DNA of 64,000 nt from Geobacter sp. UBA5730 (lineage in GTDB: Bacteria; Desulfobacterota; Desulfuromonadia; Geobacterales; Pseudopelobacteraceae): NCBI GenBank assembly GCA_002419465.1, contig DIGE01000008.1, positions 44,351 to 108,350 of the forward strand. The letters are read 5' to 3'. The notes below the pieces were generated by a model. The model was not told the DNA's origin and did not search any database. It worked only from the letters and a program-made list of their open reading frames with translations. This document shows, piece after piece, positions 43,904 through 52,473 of this stretch. Position 1 is the stretch's first letter; the number at the start of each line of letters is the position of its first letter. Made by a program: the position numbers and the translations under genes.

Positions 43904-45664
43904 TTACTCCACAAAACTCTTCAGTTTTTTGCTGCGGCTGGGATGCCGCAGTTTACGCAGTGCCTTGGCCTCGATCTGACGAATCCGTTCCCGGGTGACC
44001 TCAAAGTCCTGCCCGACCTCTTCCAGGGTATGGTCGCTCTTTTCGCCGATACCGAAACGCATCCGCAGCACCTTCTCTTCGCGGGGGGTCAGGGTGGACA
44101 GCACGCGGGAGGTCTGCTCCGTCAGGTTGGCCTTGATAACCGCTTCCAGCGGTGAAACCACCCCTTTGTCCTCGATGAAGTCTCCCAGGTGTGAATCCTC
44201 TTCCTCACCGATGGGGGTCTCCAGGGAGATCGGTTCTTTGGCGATCTTAAGCACCTTGCGGACCTTGTCCAGCGGGAGCTGCATCCGCTCGGCGATCTCT
44301 TCCGGCGAGGGCTCACGGCCGTTTTCCTGAACCAGCTGGCGGCTGGTACGGATCAGCTTGTTGATGGTTTCAATCATATGCACCGGGATCCGGATGGTGC
44401 GGGCCTGATCCGCAATGGCGCGGGTAATGGCCTGCCGGATCCACCAGGTGGCGTAGGTTGAGAACTTGTAGCCCCGCTGGTATTCGAACTTGTCCACCGC
44501 CTTCATCAGGCCGATGTTGCCTTCCTGGATCAGGTCCAGAAACTGCAGGCCCCGGTTGGTGTATTTTTTGGCAATCGACACCACCAGGCGCAGGTTGGCC
44601 TCAATCAGCTCCGATTTGGCTATGCGGGCCTTATGCTCACCCTCGCGGATGGCCCGGATCGCCTTGGACAGCTCACTGGATTTGAAGCCTGATTCCTGCT
44701 CCACCTTGATCAGTTTGCGGGCTCCGTTGCGCAACCGTTTTTCAACCTTCTGGAAGTCTTCCTCGTTCAGTTTGAGCGGCTTCAGCGCAGCCAGCCCTTT
44801 GGCTTCGTCCAACCTGAACTTTTCCAGAATCTCGGTCAGTTTGTCGGCAGACACCAGGTTTTGAACCTCGGCCAACTCGTGCTTGACACGGGTAACCTTG
44901 CTGGAAAGCTCTTTCAGGCGGTCGGCCACCCTGGTGATGTGGCGGTCTTTCATCCGCAGGGATCTCAGCAGTTCGGCCTGGCGTTCCTTGGCTTCCTTGT
45001 ACTGCTTCTCCAGCTCTTTTTTCTTGGTGGCGCCCTTGGCACTCTCCAGGCCGACAGCCAGTTCGTTCACCTGCAGGTCGCTGGCTGCTATGGCGTCGAT
45101 GGTCTCCAGCAGGCGGGCCTTATGGACATCCTCCTCACCCTCCTCAACGTCGACTTCGGGGTCTTCTTCAATATCCTTGCTGATCTCGGAGGGCGTGATC
45201 TGGAATTTGCGCAGTTTTTCGCCCAGCGCCATCACTTCCTTGATCGTGATCGGTGTGTTAAGGATAATGCCGGCCACCTCGCGGTCACCGTCCTCGATCC
45301 GTTTGGCGATCTCCACCTCGCCCTCGCGGGTCAGCAACGATACCGAACCCATTTCGCGCAGGTACATCCTGACCGGATCACTGGTGCGGCCGATGGAGCC
45401 TGGCTCAAACTCGACCTCTTCGGCCTCGCCTTCCGGCTCTTCCTCACCCTCTTCCAGGTCGATCTTGATCTTGGGAATCTTGACCTTTTGTGCCGTTTCG
45501 ACGATCTCGATATCCATTTCGCCGAACATTCCCATCACATCGTCAATCTGTTCAGTGGCGATATCGGGTGGCAGTATGTCGTTTACCTCGTCAAAGGTCA
45601 GGAACCCCTTTTCCTTGCCGAGATCGATCAGCTGTTTGACTTCGTCCATATTCTTTTTTGCCAT
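43904..45664 (-). CDS. rpoD: Primary sigma factor RpoD (sigma-70)
   Basis: 586 residues. Region 1.1 and an acidic segment (DLEEGEEEPEGEAEEVEFE) lie N-terminal; region 1.2-2 includes DPVRMYLREMG; region 2 has ANLRLVVSIAKKYTNRGLQFLDLIQEGNIGLMKAV-type sequence with the -10 recognition helix (YATWWIRQAITRAI); region 4 ends with the -35 helix (TRERIRQIEAKALRKLRHP). It directs housekeeping transcription. The start MAKKNMDEV lacks a strong ribosome binding site (AAAGG at 11 bases). It is 45 bases after dnaG in the rpsU-cvpA-dnaG-rpoD unit. Confidence 0.98.
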   Translation of the reverse strand: MAKKNMDEVKQLIDLGKEKGFLTFDEVNDILPPDIATEQIDDVMGMFGEMDIEIVETAQKVKIPKIKIDLEEGEEEPEGEAEEVEFEPGSIGRTSDPVRMYLREMGSVSLLTREGEVEIAKRIEDGDREVAGIILNTPITIKEVMALGEKLRKFQITPSEISKDIEEDPEVDVEEGEEDVHKARLLETIDAIAASDLQVNELAVGLESAKGATKKKELEKQYKEAKERQAELLRSLRMKDRHITRVADRLKELSSKVTRVKHELAEVQNLVSADKLTEILEKFRLDEAKGLAALKPLKLNEEDFQKVEKRLRNGARKLIKVEQESGFKSSELSKAIRAIREGEHKARIAKSELIEANLRLVVSIAKKYTNRGLQFLDLIQEGNIGLMKAVDKFEYQRGYKFSTYATWWIRQAITRAIADQARTIRIPVHMIETINKLIRTSRQLVQENGREPSPEEIAERMQLPLDKVRKVLKIAKEPISLETPIGEEEDSHLGDFIEDKGVVSPLEAVIKANLTEQTSRVLSTLTPREEKVLRMRFGIGEKSDHTLEEVGQDFEVTRERIRQIEAKALRKLRHPSRSKKLKSFVE

Positions 45665-45709
45665 AGGTACCAACCTTTGCAGGATATGTTTGAGACCTTC
45701 GCTGCCTTG

Positions 45710-47494
45710 TTACTGTAGCCCTGATTTTTGATTTCGCAACTCATTGGCCCGCTCCAGCAGCTGCTGATAGCCGGGATCGTCGCTGGACATACTGGCAAGC
45801 CGCCCGGCCAGTTTTTTCAAATCTTTGATGCCGGCCTGCTCCAGGCGTTGCCGGCAGTCCGTAAAAGCGGTCCGCCACTCTTCCATGCCGACCAGATGCT
45901 GGTCAGACATCAGCAGCCGCGCCGCCAGCTCCTGGTGAGCCGGTTCTTCAAGCCGGGCAAAGATCCTGGGCCAGAGCGGCGATTCGTCGGTGCTGGTGTC
46001 AGCCTCCTGGAGCAGAGCCTCGGCCAGTGGGCGGTGCTGTGCGTCCAGCAGTTCCGTCAGGCCGGTTTTGCGGGCCTCTTGCCGTGCGCCGGGATAATGG
46101 CTCAACAGCAGCAGCAGGGTTTCCTGTGTCCGGTCCCGCGGTCTGGCCGGGGGTGGAGGTGCCGTCATCGTCGGTGCGACAGGCTGCGTCATGGGCCGGG
46201 GCTGGCCGCGTTCACCGGCCAGACGCTTGCGAAAGGCTGAAAGCTCAACCCCCAAAAGCCGGCAGACCTCTTTTTCATACAGGTCGCGTTCCACCGGGTC
46301 GGCAATCCGTTTGAAACGGGGGGCGATTTCGTCCATCAGCCGCACCTTGCGGTCGACACTGTCCGGCGGCGTTTTTGCCAATAGCCAGCACAGATATTGC
46401 TCAAAGGCCGGCTTGGCCGTTTCGATCCGTTGCTGGAAAGCTTCAGCGCCATGCTGTTGCAGAAAGCTGTCCGGGTCTTCGCCCTGGGGCAGGGTGATCA
46501 CGTAGGTCGGCAACTTCTGTTCGAGACAGAGCTCCATGGCCCGCACCGTGGCCTTGCGGCCGGCGTTGTCGCCGTCAAACAGCAGGTAGACCCGGTCACC
46601 ATGCTTCTTCAGCAGGTTGATATGGCCATCGGTCATGGCGGTGCCGCAGGTGGCTACCACATTGCGCACCCCGGCACGGTACAGGGCCAGGTGATCGAAG
46701 TAGCCTTCCACCACAATTGCCGAAGAGGCCAGTCGAATCTCCCGCAGGGCCAGATCAAGGCCGAATAGCACGCTGCTCTTGCGATAGAGTGGCGATTCCG
46801 GCGAATTAATATACTTGGGCAGCGAACTGTCCAGTACCCGGCCGGCAAAGGCGATCGGTTGCCCCTGGCTGTCCCGGATCGGGAAGATCAGGCGGTTGTG
46901 CAGCAGGTCATACCAGTTGCCACGTTCGCCATTGCGTATCAGTCCGAGTGCGGCTGCCGTTTCCAGGGAGTGACCGGCCCCCTTGAGAGCCTGTACCAGC
47001 GTGTCCCGCCGTTCGGGGGCATAGCCCATGCCGTAGGCGGCCGCCGTCTCAGGATCAACCTCACGTTGTTGCAGGTAGCTGCGGCCAGCAGCCCCTTCCG
47101 GCCGTCGGGTCAGCATTTCCCGGTAATGGCGGGCTGCCAGGTCCAGAATGGTCCGCTGTTCTTCCCGCTCGCCCTTGGCCCGCAGTTCAGCAGGGGTCAG
47201 CGAACGCTCCTCAATGACTACCCCTGCCCGTTGAGCCAGTTTGCGTACCGCCTCGGGAAAGCTGATCCCCTCCAGTCGCATCACAAAGGCAAAGACATCG
47301 CCCCCTGCCCCGCAACCGAAGCAGTGAAAGATCTCCCGCGCCGGATTGACGTTAAAGGAGGGGGTCTTCTCCCCGTGAAACGGACAGAGTCCGGTAAAAT
47401 TTGTGCCGCTACGTTTCAGGGTTACGTATTCACCGATCACGTCAACGATCGAGAGGCGCTCGGCTACCTCGCGAACCTTGTCAGCGCCGATCAT
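45710..47494 (-). CDS. dnaG: DNA primase
   Basis: 594 residues. The N-terminal CHC2 zinc finger is CPFHGEKTPSF...FHCFGCGAGGD. The TOPRIM core has VVEGYFDHLALYRAGV and LLFDGDNAGRKA, with the catalytic acidic residues. The C-terminal part (helicase-binding) is less conserved and carries a Pro-rich stretch near residue 430. It makes RNA primers for replication. Its ATG overlaps the cvpA stop (ATGA). Confidence 0.97.
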   Translation of the reverse strand: MIGADKVREVAERLSIVDVIGEYVTLKRSGTNFTGLCPFHGEKTPSFNVNPAREIFHCFGCGAGGDVFAFVMRLEGISFPEAVRKLAQRAGVVIEERSLTPAELRAKGEREEQRTILDLAARHYREMLTRRPEGAAGRSYLQQREVDPETAAAYGMGYAPERRDTLVQALKGAGHSLETAAALGLIRNGERGNWYDLLHNRLIFPIRDSQGQPIAFAGRVLDSSLPKYINSPESPLYRKSSVLFGLDLALREIRLASSAIVVEGYFDHLALYRAGVRNVVATCGTAMTDGHINLLKKHGDRVYLLFDGDNAGRKATVRAMELCLEQKLPTYVITLPQGEDPDSFLQQHGAEAFQQRIETAKPAFEQYLCWLLAKTPPDSVDRKVRLMDEIAPRFKRIADPVERDLYEKEVCRLLGVELSAFRKRLAGERGQPRPMTQPVAPTMTAPPPPARPRDRTQETLLLLLSHYPGARQEARKTGLTELLDAQHRPLAEALLQEADTSTDESPLWPRIFARLEEPAHQELAARLLMSDQHLVGMEEWRTAFTDCRQRLEQAGIKDLKKLAGRLASMSSDDPGYQQLLERANELRNQKSGLQ

Positions 47495-47976
47495 GGGTTT
47501 GTCGGACGCAGTGCCTTGGCCCGGTCCAGCATGGTGCCGCCAAAGGTTGCCAGTGGGGCGGCAACGGAGTGCTTTTTGATGGTTTCCTTGAGCTGCAGCG
47601 GGAAGGGGATAGCCACAATGGCGTAGAAGATCATCCCCAGAATCAGGCTCCCCTCAAGCAGCCCCACCACCACGCCACCCAGACGGTTGACCCAGCCCAG
47701 CAGGGCCAGTTTGATCAGACCGGTCAGCAGGTTGCCCAGGAGATGGGCGCAGAGTCCCACCAGGATCAATAACAGCACAAAGGCCACCACCTCGGCAGCC
47801 GCAGCAGGTAGCAGTGTTTTTAACGGCCCGGCGGCGACACTGTGGTAACGATAAGCCAGCCAGCCTCCCAGGATCAACGCGGTAAGTGCCGCCACCTCTT
47901 TGATCAGGCCGCGCAGGAGGCCGCGCAGGCCCATCAGGGCCAGAACAATCATGATCGAGATGTCGAGCAGATTCAT
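47491..47976 (-). CDS. CvpA family membrane protein
   Basis: 161 residues with four membrane helices; starts MNLLDISIMIVLALMGLRG, the typical N-terminus of the colicin V production protein family, and has GWVNRLGGVVVGLLEGSLIL in the last helix pair. Its cellular role is not settled. No good ribosome binding site is seen; TTG codons upstream are in frame. It lies between rpsU and dnaG, where it is rare in enterobacteria but compatible with other proteobacteria. Confidence 0.85.
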   Translation of the reverse strand: MNLLDISIMIVLALMGLRGLLRGLIKEVAALTALILGGWLAYRYHSVAAGPLKTLLPAAAAEVVAFVLLLILVGLCAHLLGNLLTGLIKLALLGWVNRLGGVVVGLLEGSLILGMIFYAIVAIPFPLQLKETIKKHSVAAPLATFGGTMLDRAKALRPTNP

Positions 47977-48008
47977 CAGAAAGTCCAAGGGTGGAGTGAA
48001 AGACGCCA

Positions 48009-48034
48009 ACGGGGCTTTCTTGCGAAAGCCCCGT
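48009..48034. other. Hairpin 2 between rpsU and cvpA
   Basis: Eleven perfect pairs (ACGGGGCTTTC / GAAAGCCCCGT) around TTGC. No U-run on the minus strand, so a terminator is unlikely; an RNA processing or stability element fits better. Confidence 0.6.
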
Positions 48035-48046
48035 CAAAACAACAAT

Positions 48047-48085
48047 GCCAGGTCGGCAGACGGAAGTTTCGTCTGCCGACCTGGC
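48047..48085. other. Hairpin 1 after rpsU
   Basis: Sixteen perfect pairs (GCCAGGTCGGCAGACG / CGTCTGCCGACCTGGC) with a 7-base loop, 11 bases after the rpsU stop. No U-run. It is the strongest hairpin in the operon and may set the rpsU to dnaG/rpoD ratio by stabilising or processing the mRNA. Confidence 0.65.
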
Positions 48086-48096
48086 GTTGGACAGGC

Positions 48097-48294
48097 TTAG
48101 TCCATCATCTTGCGCTGCTTCTTCAGGGCGCGCTTGCGTGCGGCAATCGCCTTCTTCTTGCGCTTGATACTAGGTTTCTCGTAATGCTCGCGTTTGCGAA
48201 CTTCAGAGAGGATTCCAGCCTTTTCGCACTGCTTTTTGAACTTCTTCAGGGCGAGGTCAAAGGGTTCGTTTTCCCGAATCTTTACTCCCGGCAT
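48097..48294 (-). CDS. rpsU: 30S ribosomal protein S21
   Basis: 65 residues, basic, with the family N-terminus MPGVKIRENEPFDLALKKFK and an Arg/Lys-rich helix at the end (KKKAIAARKRALKKQRKM). It binds near the 3' end of 16S rRNA and helps initiation. It heads the macromolecular synthesis operon from its own good promoter. Confidence 0.97.
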   Translation of the reverse strand: MPGVKIRENEPFDLALKKFKKQCEKAGILSEVRKREHYEKPSIKRKKKAIAARKRALKKQRKMMD

Positions 48295-48381
48295 CCATAA
48301 TCCCCCCCTCCATCGTAAGATACGAAACGCTGACAGCAGATGCTGCCGCGAATGCCAAGACGTTTTTTTTGCGAGTTTTGC

Positions 48382-48409
48382 ATATTAACAGCAGTTGCCC
48401 AGATGTCAA
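48382..48409 (-). promoter_or_regulatory. Sigma-70 promoter of rpsU
   Basis: Minus strand: TTGACA (48409-48404, consensus), 16-base spacer, TAATAT (48387-48382). About 85 bases before the rpsU start. ACCAC-N6-GTGGT lies just upstream of the -35. Confidence 0.7.
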
Positions 48410-48429
48410 CCACTAAATGGTGGTGCCGG

Positions 48430-48756
48430 TCAGGCCGTTCGTGATGCCTTTTCGGCAATACCCGAGGTGCCGGAGCGGCGTGCCAGCTCTTCCCATACCG
48501 CGCTGGCGGGAATGTTACGGGCAGCCAGCAGTACCAGCAGGTGGTAACAGAGGTCGGCCGCTTCACAGGTCAACTCGGTATCGCTGCCCCCTTTGCCGGC
48601 GATCACGGTCTCGGTGGTTTCTTCGCCCAGCTTTTTGAGAATCTTGTCGATGCCCTTGGCCAGCAGTGAGGCGGTATAGGAGCTATCCGGCGAGGCTTCC
48701 TTGCGGGACAGGATCACCTGGTACAGTTCATCGAGAACATGTTGGGGGGTACTCAT
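48430..48756 (-). CDS. hisE: Phosphoribosyl-ATP pyrophosphatase
   Basis: 108 residues. Second step of histidine synthesis, hydrolysing phosphoribosyl-ATP. The all-alpha MazG-like fold shows KKLGEETTETVIA and EAADLCYHLLVLL, with the acidic metal ligands. It is a stand-alone HisE, not fused to HisI. Its ATG overlaps the hisF stop by 4 bases. Last gene of the hisHAFE unit. Confidence 0.95.
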   Translation of the reverse strand: MSTPQHVLDELYQVILSRKEASPDSSYTASLLAKGIDKILKKLGEETTETVIAGKGGSDTELTCEAADLCYHLLVLLAARNIPASAVWEELARRSGTSGIAEKASRTA

Positions 48757-49523
48757 GGCTCAACCATTCTGACCGGGATGTCCCGGCCCTTGAGATACGC
48801 TTTTGCCTCGCTTACGGTGTGCTGGCGGAAGTGGAAGATGGAGGCGGCCAGGCAGGCCGAGGCCCCGGCTACGGCAAAACCGTCGTAGAGGTGCTCCAGG
48901 GTGCCGACCCCGCCGGAGGCGATCACCGGGATTGAGACCGCATCAACGACGGCACGGGTCAGGGCCAGGTCGTAACCGTCTTTGGTGCCGTCGCGGTCCA
49001 TGCTGGTTAGCAGAATTTCACCAGCTCCGAAACCTTCCATCCGGGCGGCCCACTCTACCACGTCGATGCCGGTGGGGTTGCGGCCGCCGTGGGTGTATAT
49101 CTCCCAACGCTGTTCACCAGGCACCTGCCGGGCGTCAATGGCGACTACCGTGCACTGCGAGCCAAACCGCTCAGCTGCCTCCTGGACAAATTCAGGGCGC
49201 TGCACGGCGGCGGTGTTGATCGAGACCTTGTCGGCACCGGCGTTCAGCATCCGGCGGATATCCTCCACCACCCGGATGCCGCCGCCCACGGTCAGCGGCA
49301 TGAAAACCCGTTCGGCGGTGCGGCGCACCACGTCCACCATGGTTTCCCGCTGGTCGCTGGAAGCGGTGATGTCCAGAAAGGTCAGCTCATCGGCTCCCTG
49401 ACAGTCGTATGCCTCGGCGATTTCCACCGGGTCGCCGGCATCGCGCAGTTCCAGGAACTGGACCCCTTTGACCACCCGGCCGCCAGTCACATCCAGGCAG
49501 GGAATAATCCGGCGGGTCAGCAT
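48753..49523 (-). CDS. hisF: Imidazole glycerol phosphate synthase, cyclase subunit
   Basis: 256-residue TIM barrel. N-terminus MLTRRIIPCLDVTGGRVVKG holds the catalytic Asp11; the second catalytic aspartate is in VVAIDAR. Phosphate-binding loops VGGGIR and ASGGVG are present. With HisH it forms IGP and AICAR. Overlaps hisA by 7 bases and hisE by 4. Confidence 0.98.
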   Translation of the reverse strand: MLTRRIIPCLDVTGGRVVKGVQFLELRDAGDPVEIAEAYDCQGADELTFLDITASSDQRETMVDVVRRTAERVFMPLTVGGGIRVVEDIRRMLNAGADKVSINTAAVQRPEFVQEAAERFGSQCTVVAIDARQVPGEQRWEIYTHGGRNPTGIDVVEWAARMEGFGAGEILLTSMDRDGTKDGYDLALTRAVVDAVSIPVIASGGVGTLEHLYDGFAVAGASACLAASIFHFRQHTVSEAKAYLKGRDIPVRMVEP

Positions 49524-50254
49524 GCCTGACTCCGCTTGGTCAGGGCGATCGCCTCGCTCAGATCAATGGCGCCGGTGTAGATCGCCTTGCCGGTGATGGC
49601 GCCGGTCACGCCGCTCTGTTCGATGGCCATCAGGTTTTCGATATCCTTCAGGGATGAAACGCCACCGGAGGCGATCACCGGGATTGAAATCGCTTCAGCC
49701 AGGGCTTTCGTGGCTTTGATATTGGGGCCACCCATCATGCCGTCCCGGCTGATGTCGGTGTAGATGATGGCTGATACGCCGCAGTCTTCAAATTTTCGAG
49801 CCAGATCAACGGCGGTGATGTCGGTCAGTTCAGCCCAGCCTTGCACCGCCACCATACCGTTTTTTGCATCAATCCCCACCACGATCCGGCCGGGGAATCT
49901 CCGGCAGGCCTCCACCACCAGCCCGGGGTTACGCTGGGCGGCGGTGCCGATGATTACCCGGGACAGGCCCAAAGTTAGATAGGCCTCAATGGTGGCGATG
50001 TCGCGGATACCACCCCCCAGTTGGGCCGGGATGGTAATCGCCGCGAGGATCGTCTCAATGGCGTTCTTGTTTTTGGGCTGTCCGGCAAAGGCGCCGTCCA
50101 GATCCACCAGGTGCAGCAGTTCGGCGCCGGCTTGCTGCCAGAGCCGGGCCTGCCGGGCCGGGCTGTCGGAGAAGACCGTGTCGCGGTCCATCAGCCCCTG
50201 TTCCAGTCTGACGCAGTTGCCTTCCTTCAGGTCTATGGCGGGTATAACGATCAT
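49517..50254 (-). CDS. hisA: ProFAR isomerase HisA
   Basis: 245-residue TIM barrel that opens the ribose ring of ProFAR by an Amadori rearrangement. Catalytic aspartates are in IPAIDLKEGNCVRL (Asp8) and YTDISRDGMMGGPN; phosphate loops GGGIRD and ASGGVSS are present. Separated from hisH by one base. Confidence 0.98.
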   Translation of the reverse strand: MIVIPAIDLKEGNCVRLEQGLMDRDTVFSDSPARQARLWQQAGAELLHLVDLDGAFAGQPKNKNAIETILAAITIPAQLGGGIRDIATIEAYLTLGLSRVIIGTAAQRNPGLVVEACRRFPGRIVVGIDAKNGMVAVQGWAELTDITAVDLARKFEDCGVSAIIYTDISRDGMMGGPNIKATKALAEAISIPVIASGGVSSLKDIENLMAIEQSGVTGAITGKAIYTGAIDLSEAIALTKRSQAC

Positions 50255-50255
50255 G

Positions 50256-50882
50256 TCAGTCTTTCATCTCGGCAAAGTTCTTCAACATCTGCAGGCCGAT
50301 GGCCTGGGATTTCTCGGGGTGGAACTGGGTGGCCACCAGGTTGTCGCGCTGGATGGCAGCGCAGAACTCCAACCCGTAACTGCTGGTGGCTGCCACCACG
50401 GATGGGTCGTCCGGTTTGACATAATAGGAGTGGACAAAATAGACATTGCTGTTGTCTGTGACCCCGGCAAACAGTGGCGAAGGTTTCTGGAAGCTGATCT
50501 GATTCCAGCCCATGTGGGGTACCGGCAGTTTCTGGCCGGCTTCAGTCATCCCTTCTGGGAAGCGGACCACCCGGCCGGGAATCACCCCTAATCCCTGGTG
50601 CAGGCCGAATTCCTCGCTCTCGCTGAACAGCAGTTGCAGACCCAGGCAGATTCCCAGAAAAGGACGGCCCTCGGCGATCACCTTGAGGATCGGCTCCACA
50701 AAGTCGCCCTGCTCCAGATTGCGGATGCAGTCACGGAACGCCCCCACGCCGGGCAGCACCACATGATCCGCCTCAAGGATGCGCTGCGGGTCACTGGTGA
50801 CCAGCGCCTGGCAACCAACCCGCTCGAAGCCCTTCTGGACCGAGCGCAGATTGCCCATGCCATAATCAATAATCGCAATCAT
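50256..50882 (-). CDS. hisH: Imidazole glycerol phosphate synthase, glutaminase subunit
   Basis: 208-residue class I glutamine amidotransferase. Catalytic cysteine in FLGICLGLQLLF, His-Glu of the triad in ATQFHPEKSQ, and GMGNLRSV at the start. It passes ammonia to HisF. Its ATG overlaps the stop of the chemoreceptor gene by 4 bases, tying translation of the his genes to that gene. hisB, usual upstream neighbour, is absent. Confidence 0.97.
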   Translation of the reverse strand: MIAIIDYGMGNLRSVQKGFERVGCQALVTSDPQRILEADHVVLPGVGAFRDCIRNLEQGDFVEPILKVIAEGRPFLGICLGLQLLFSESEEFGLHQGLGVIPGRVVRFPEGMTEAGQKLPVPHMGWNQISFQKPSPLFAGVTDNSNVYFVHSYYVKPDDPSVVAATSSYGLEFCAAIQRDNLVATQFHPEKSQAIGLQMLKNFAEMKD

Positions 50883-52435
50883 TTGATGCCGTTCTTTTTG
50901 AGATGGGGCGCGTAGCGCATGTCGGTGCCCTTGATATGCTTGATCAGCCAGTCCTGCAGGAATTCGATCACGCTCTGGGTCAGCACCGCCTCACCGTTGT
51001 TGAACTTGCCCTGCAGTGCCAGCACCTGTTCAACCAGGCGGGTGTGCTCCTGCTTGTGTACGATCTCTTCCGGGTAACCGGTGCTGCGGAAAGCCTGTTC
51101 CTCATGGCCGAAGTGTGCCCCCGTGTATTCGATCAGTCGGCCCAGGATCTGCCTGATGGCCTCCTTGGTCCGTTTTTGCTGCATGGCATCGTGCAGGTCA
51201 TTGACCATGTCAAACAGTTTGCGATGCTGGCCGTCGATGCTGGCAATGCCGGTCTCGAAGCTGGCGTCCCACTCGAGGGCCTTGGCCAGCCGGAAGTGCC
51301 CCACCAGCTTGTGCAGTTGATCCACCTGTTCTTCAAGTTTGCTGATGGCGTCGGTGGTGCCCCGGGCGTTCTGTACATTCCGGTCCACCACATCGGTGAT
51401 CATCTGGATGTTGTTGGTGATTTCGTGGGTCGTGGCGGTCTGTTCCTCGGCGGCGGTGGCGATCTGGCTGACCTGCATGGCCAGTTCGTTGATCTTGGTG
51501 AGAATATCTTCCAGCGCCTCGCCGGAGCGGGTGGTCTCGACGGTGCCCCGTTTGACCTGCTCGACCCCTTCACCCATGGAGCCCACTGCCGACTGGGTTT
51601 CGGTCTGGATGGTCTTGATCATGCCGCCGATCTCGCGGGTGGCCTTGGCGGTACGCTCGGCCAGGGCCCGCACCTCATCGGCGACGACTGCAAAACCGCG
51701 GCCCATCTCACCGGCCCGGGCCGCTTCGATGGCTGCGTTTAAGGCCAGCAGGTTGGTCTGGTCGGTAATGTCTTCGATGGTGCCGGCAATGGTGCCGATC
51801 TGGTCGGACCGTTGTCCCAGGCTCTCAACGGTTTGAGATGACTCACGCACCCGTTGGGCAATGTTTTCCATTACCAGGACGCTGGAGCGGACGATCTGGG
51901 CGCCATTGGTGGTTTGCTCCGTGGCGGCCTGGGCATTTTCGGCCGCATACAGACAGTTGCGGGCGATGTCGCCGGATGTGGCGGCCATCTCTTCGCTGGC
52001 GGTGGCGATGGTGCTGGCCTGGAGCGCCACATCTTCGGCGGTCGAAACCATGGCGCTGGTGGTGTTGCTCACCATGTTCACTGAGTCTCGGACCAGATCG
52101 GCCACAGAGAAGAACTGGCGCATGGCCTTGTTCATGTCGGTCATCATGGTGTTAAAAGCTGTGGATAAACGCCCGATTTCGCCAATGCCGGTCAGTGGCA
52201 CCCGAACCGAGAGATCACCTTGCGCCGCTTTCTCCATGGCGTCAACGATGCCGCTGAGCGGCCTGAAGGCCTGTTGGCAGAGATACCACAGTACTGCCGT
52301 GGAACCGGCCAGTAGCACCAGACCGATCAGGACGGCGTTCAGCAGGCTGCCGGTGCGGTTCAACAGCGTCAGTACCAGTACGGCCAGCACAATGATCAGG
52401 GCGTTTCCTGAGATGATACGGGTGCTAAAGGACAT
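50879..52435 (-). CDS. Chemoreceptor with C-terminal bacteriohemerythrin
   Basis: 518 residues. Two close membrane helices (about 10-25 and 31-53) with almost no periplasmic loop, then a HAMP domain (54-107), and a methyl-accepting signalling domain with the hairpin tip DQTNLLALNAAIEAARAGE (225-243). The last 130 residues are a hemerythrin with all seven diiron ligands: H404, H441, E445, H460, H464, H500, D505. The sensor is therefore cytoplasmic and should bind O2 or report redox state, as in DcrH. GGAG precedes the ATG. It is 38 bases after glyS and overlaps hisH by 4 bases. Confidence 0.93.
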   Translation of the reverse strand: MSFSTRIISGNALIIVLAVLVLTLLNRTGSLLNAVLIGLVLLAGSTAVLWYLCQQAFRPLSGIVDAMEKAAQGDLSVRVPLTGIGEIGRLSTAFNTMMTDMNKAMRQFFSVADLVRDSVNMVSNTTSAMVSTAEDVALQASTIATASEEMAATSGDIARNCLYAAENAQAATEQTTNGAQIVRSSVLVMENIAQRVRESSQTVESLGQRSDQIGTIAGTIEDITDQTNLLALNAAIEAARAGEMGRGFAVVADEVRALAERTAKATREIGGMIKTIQTETQSAVGSMGEGVEQVKRGTVETTRSGEALEDILTKINELAMQVSQIATAAEEQTATTHEITNNIQMITDVVDRNVQNARGTTDAISKLEEQVDQLHKLVGHFRLAKALEWDASFETGIASIDGQHRKLFDMVNDLHDAMQQKRTKEAIRQILGRLIEYTGAHFGHEEQAFRSTGYPEEIVHKQEHTRLVEQVLALQGKFNNGEAVLTQSVIEFLQDWLIKHIKGTDMRYAPHLKKNGIK

Positions 52436-52473
52436 GACACGTCTCCATATGCGGCTTAGAGTTGGTGAGCGGT

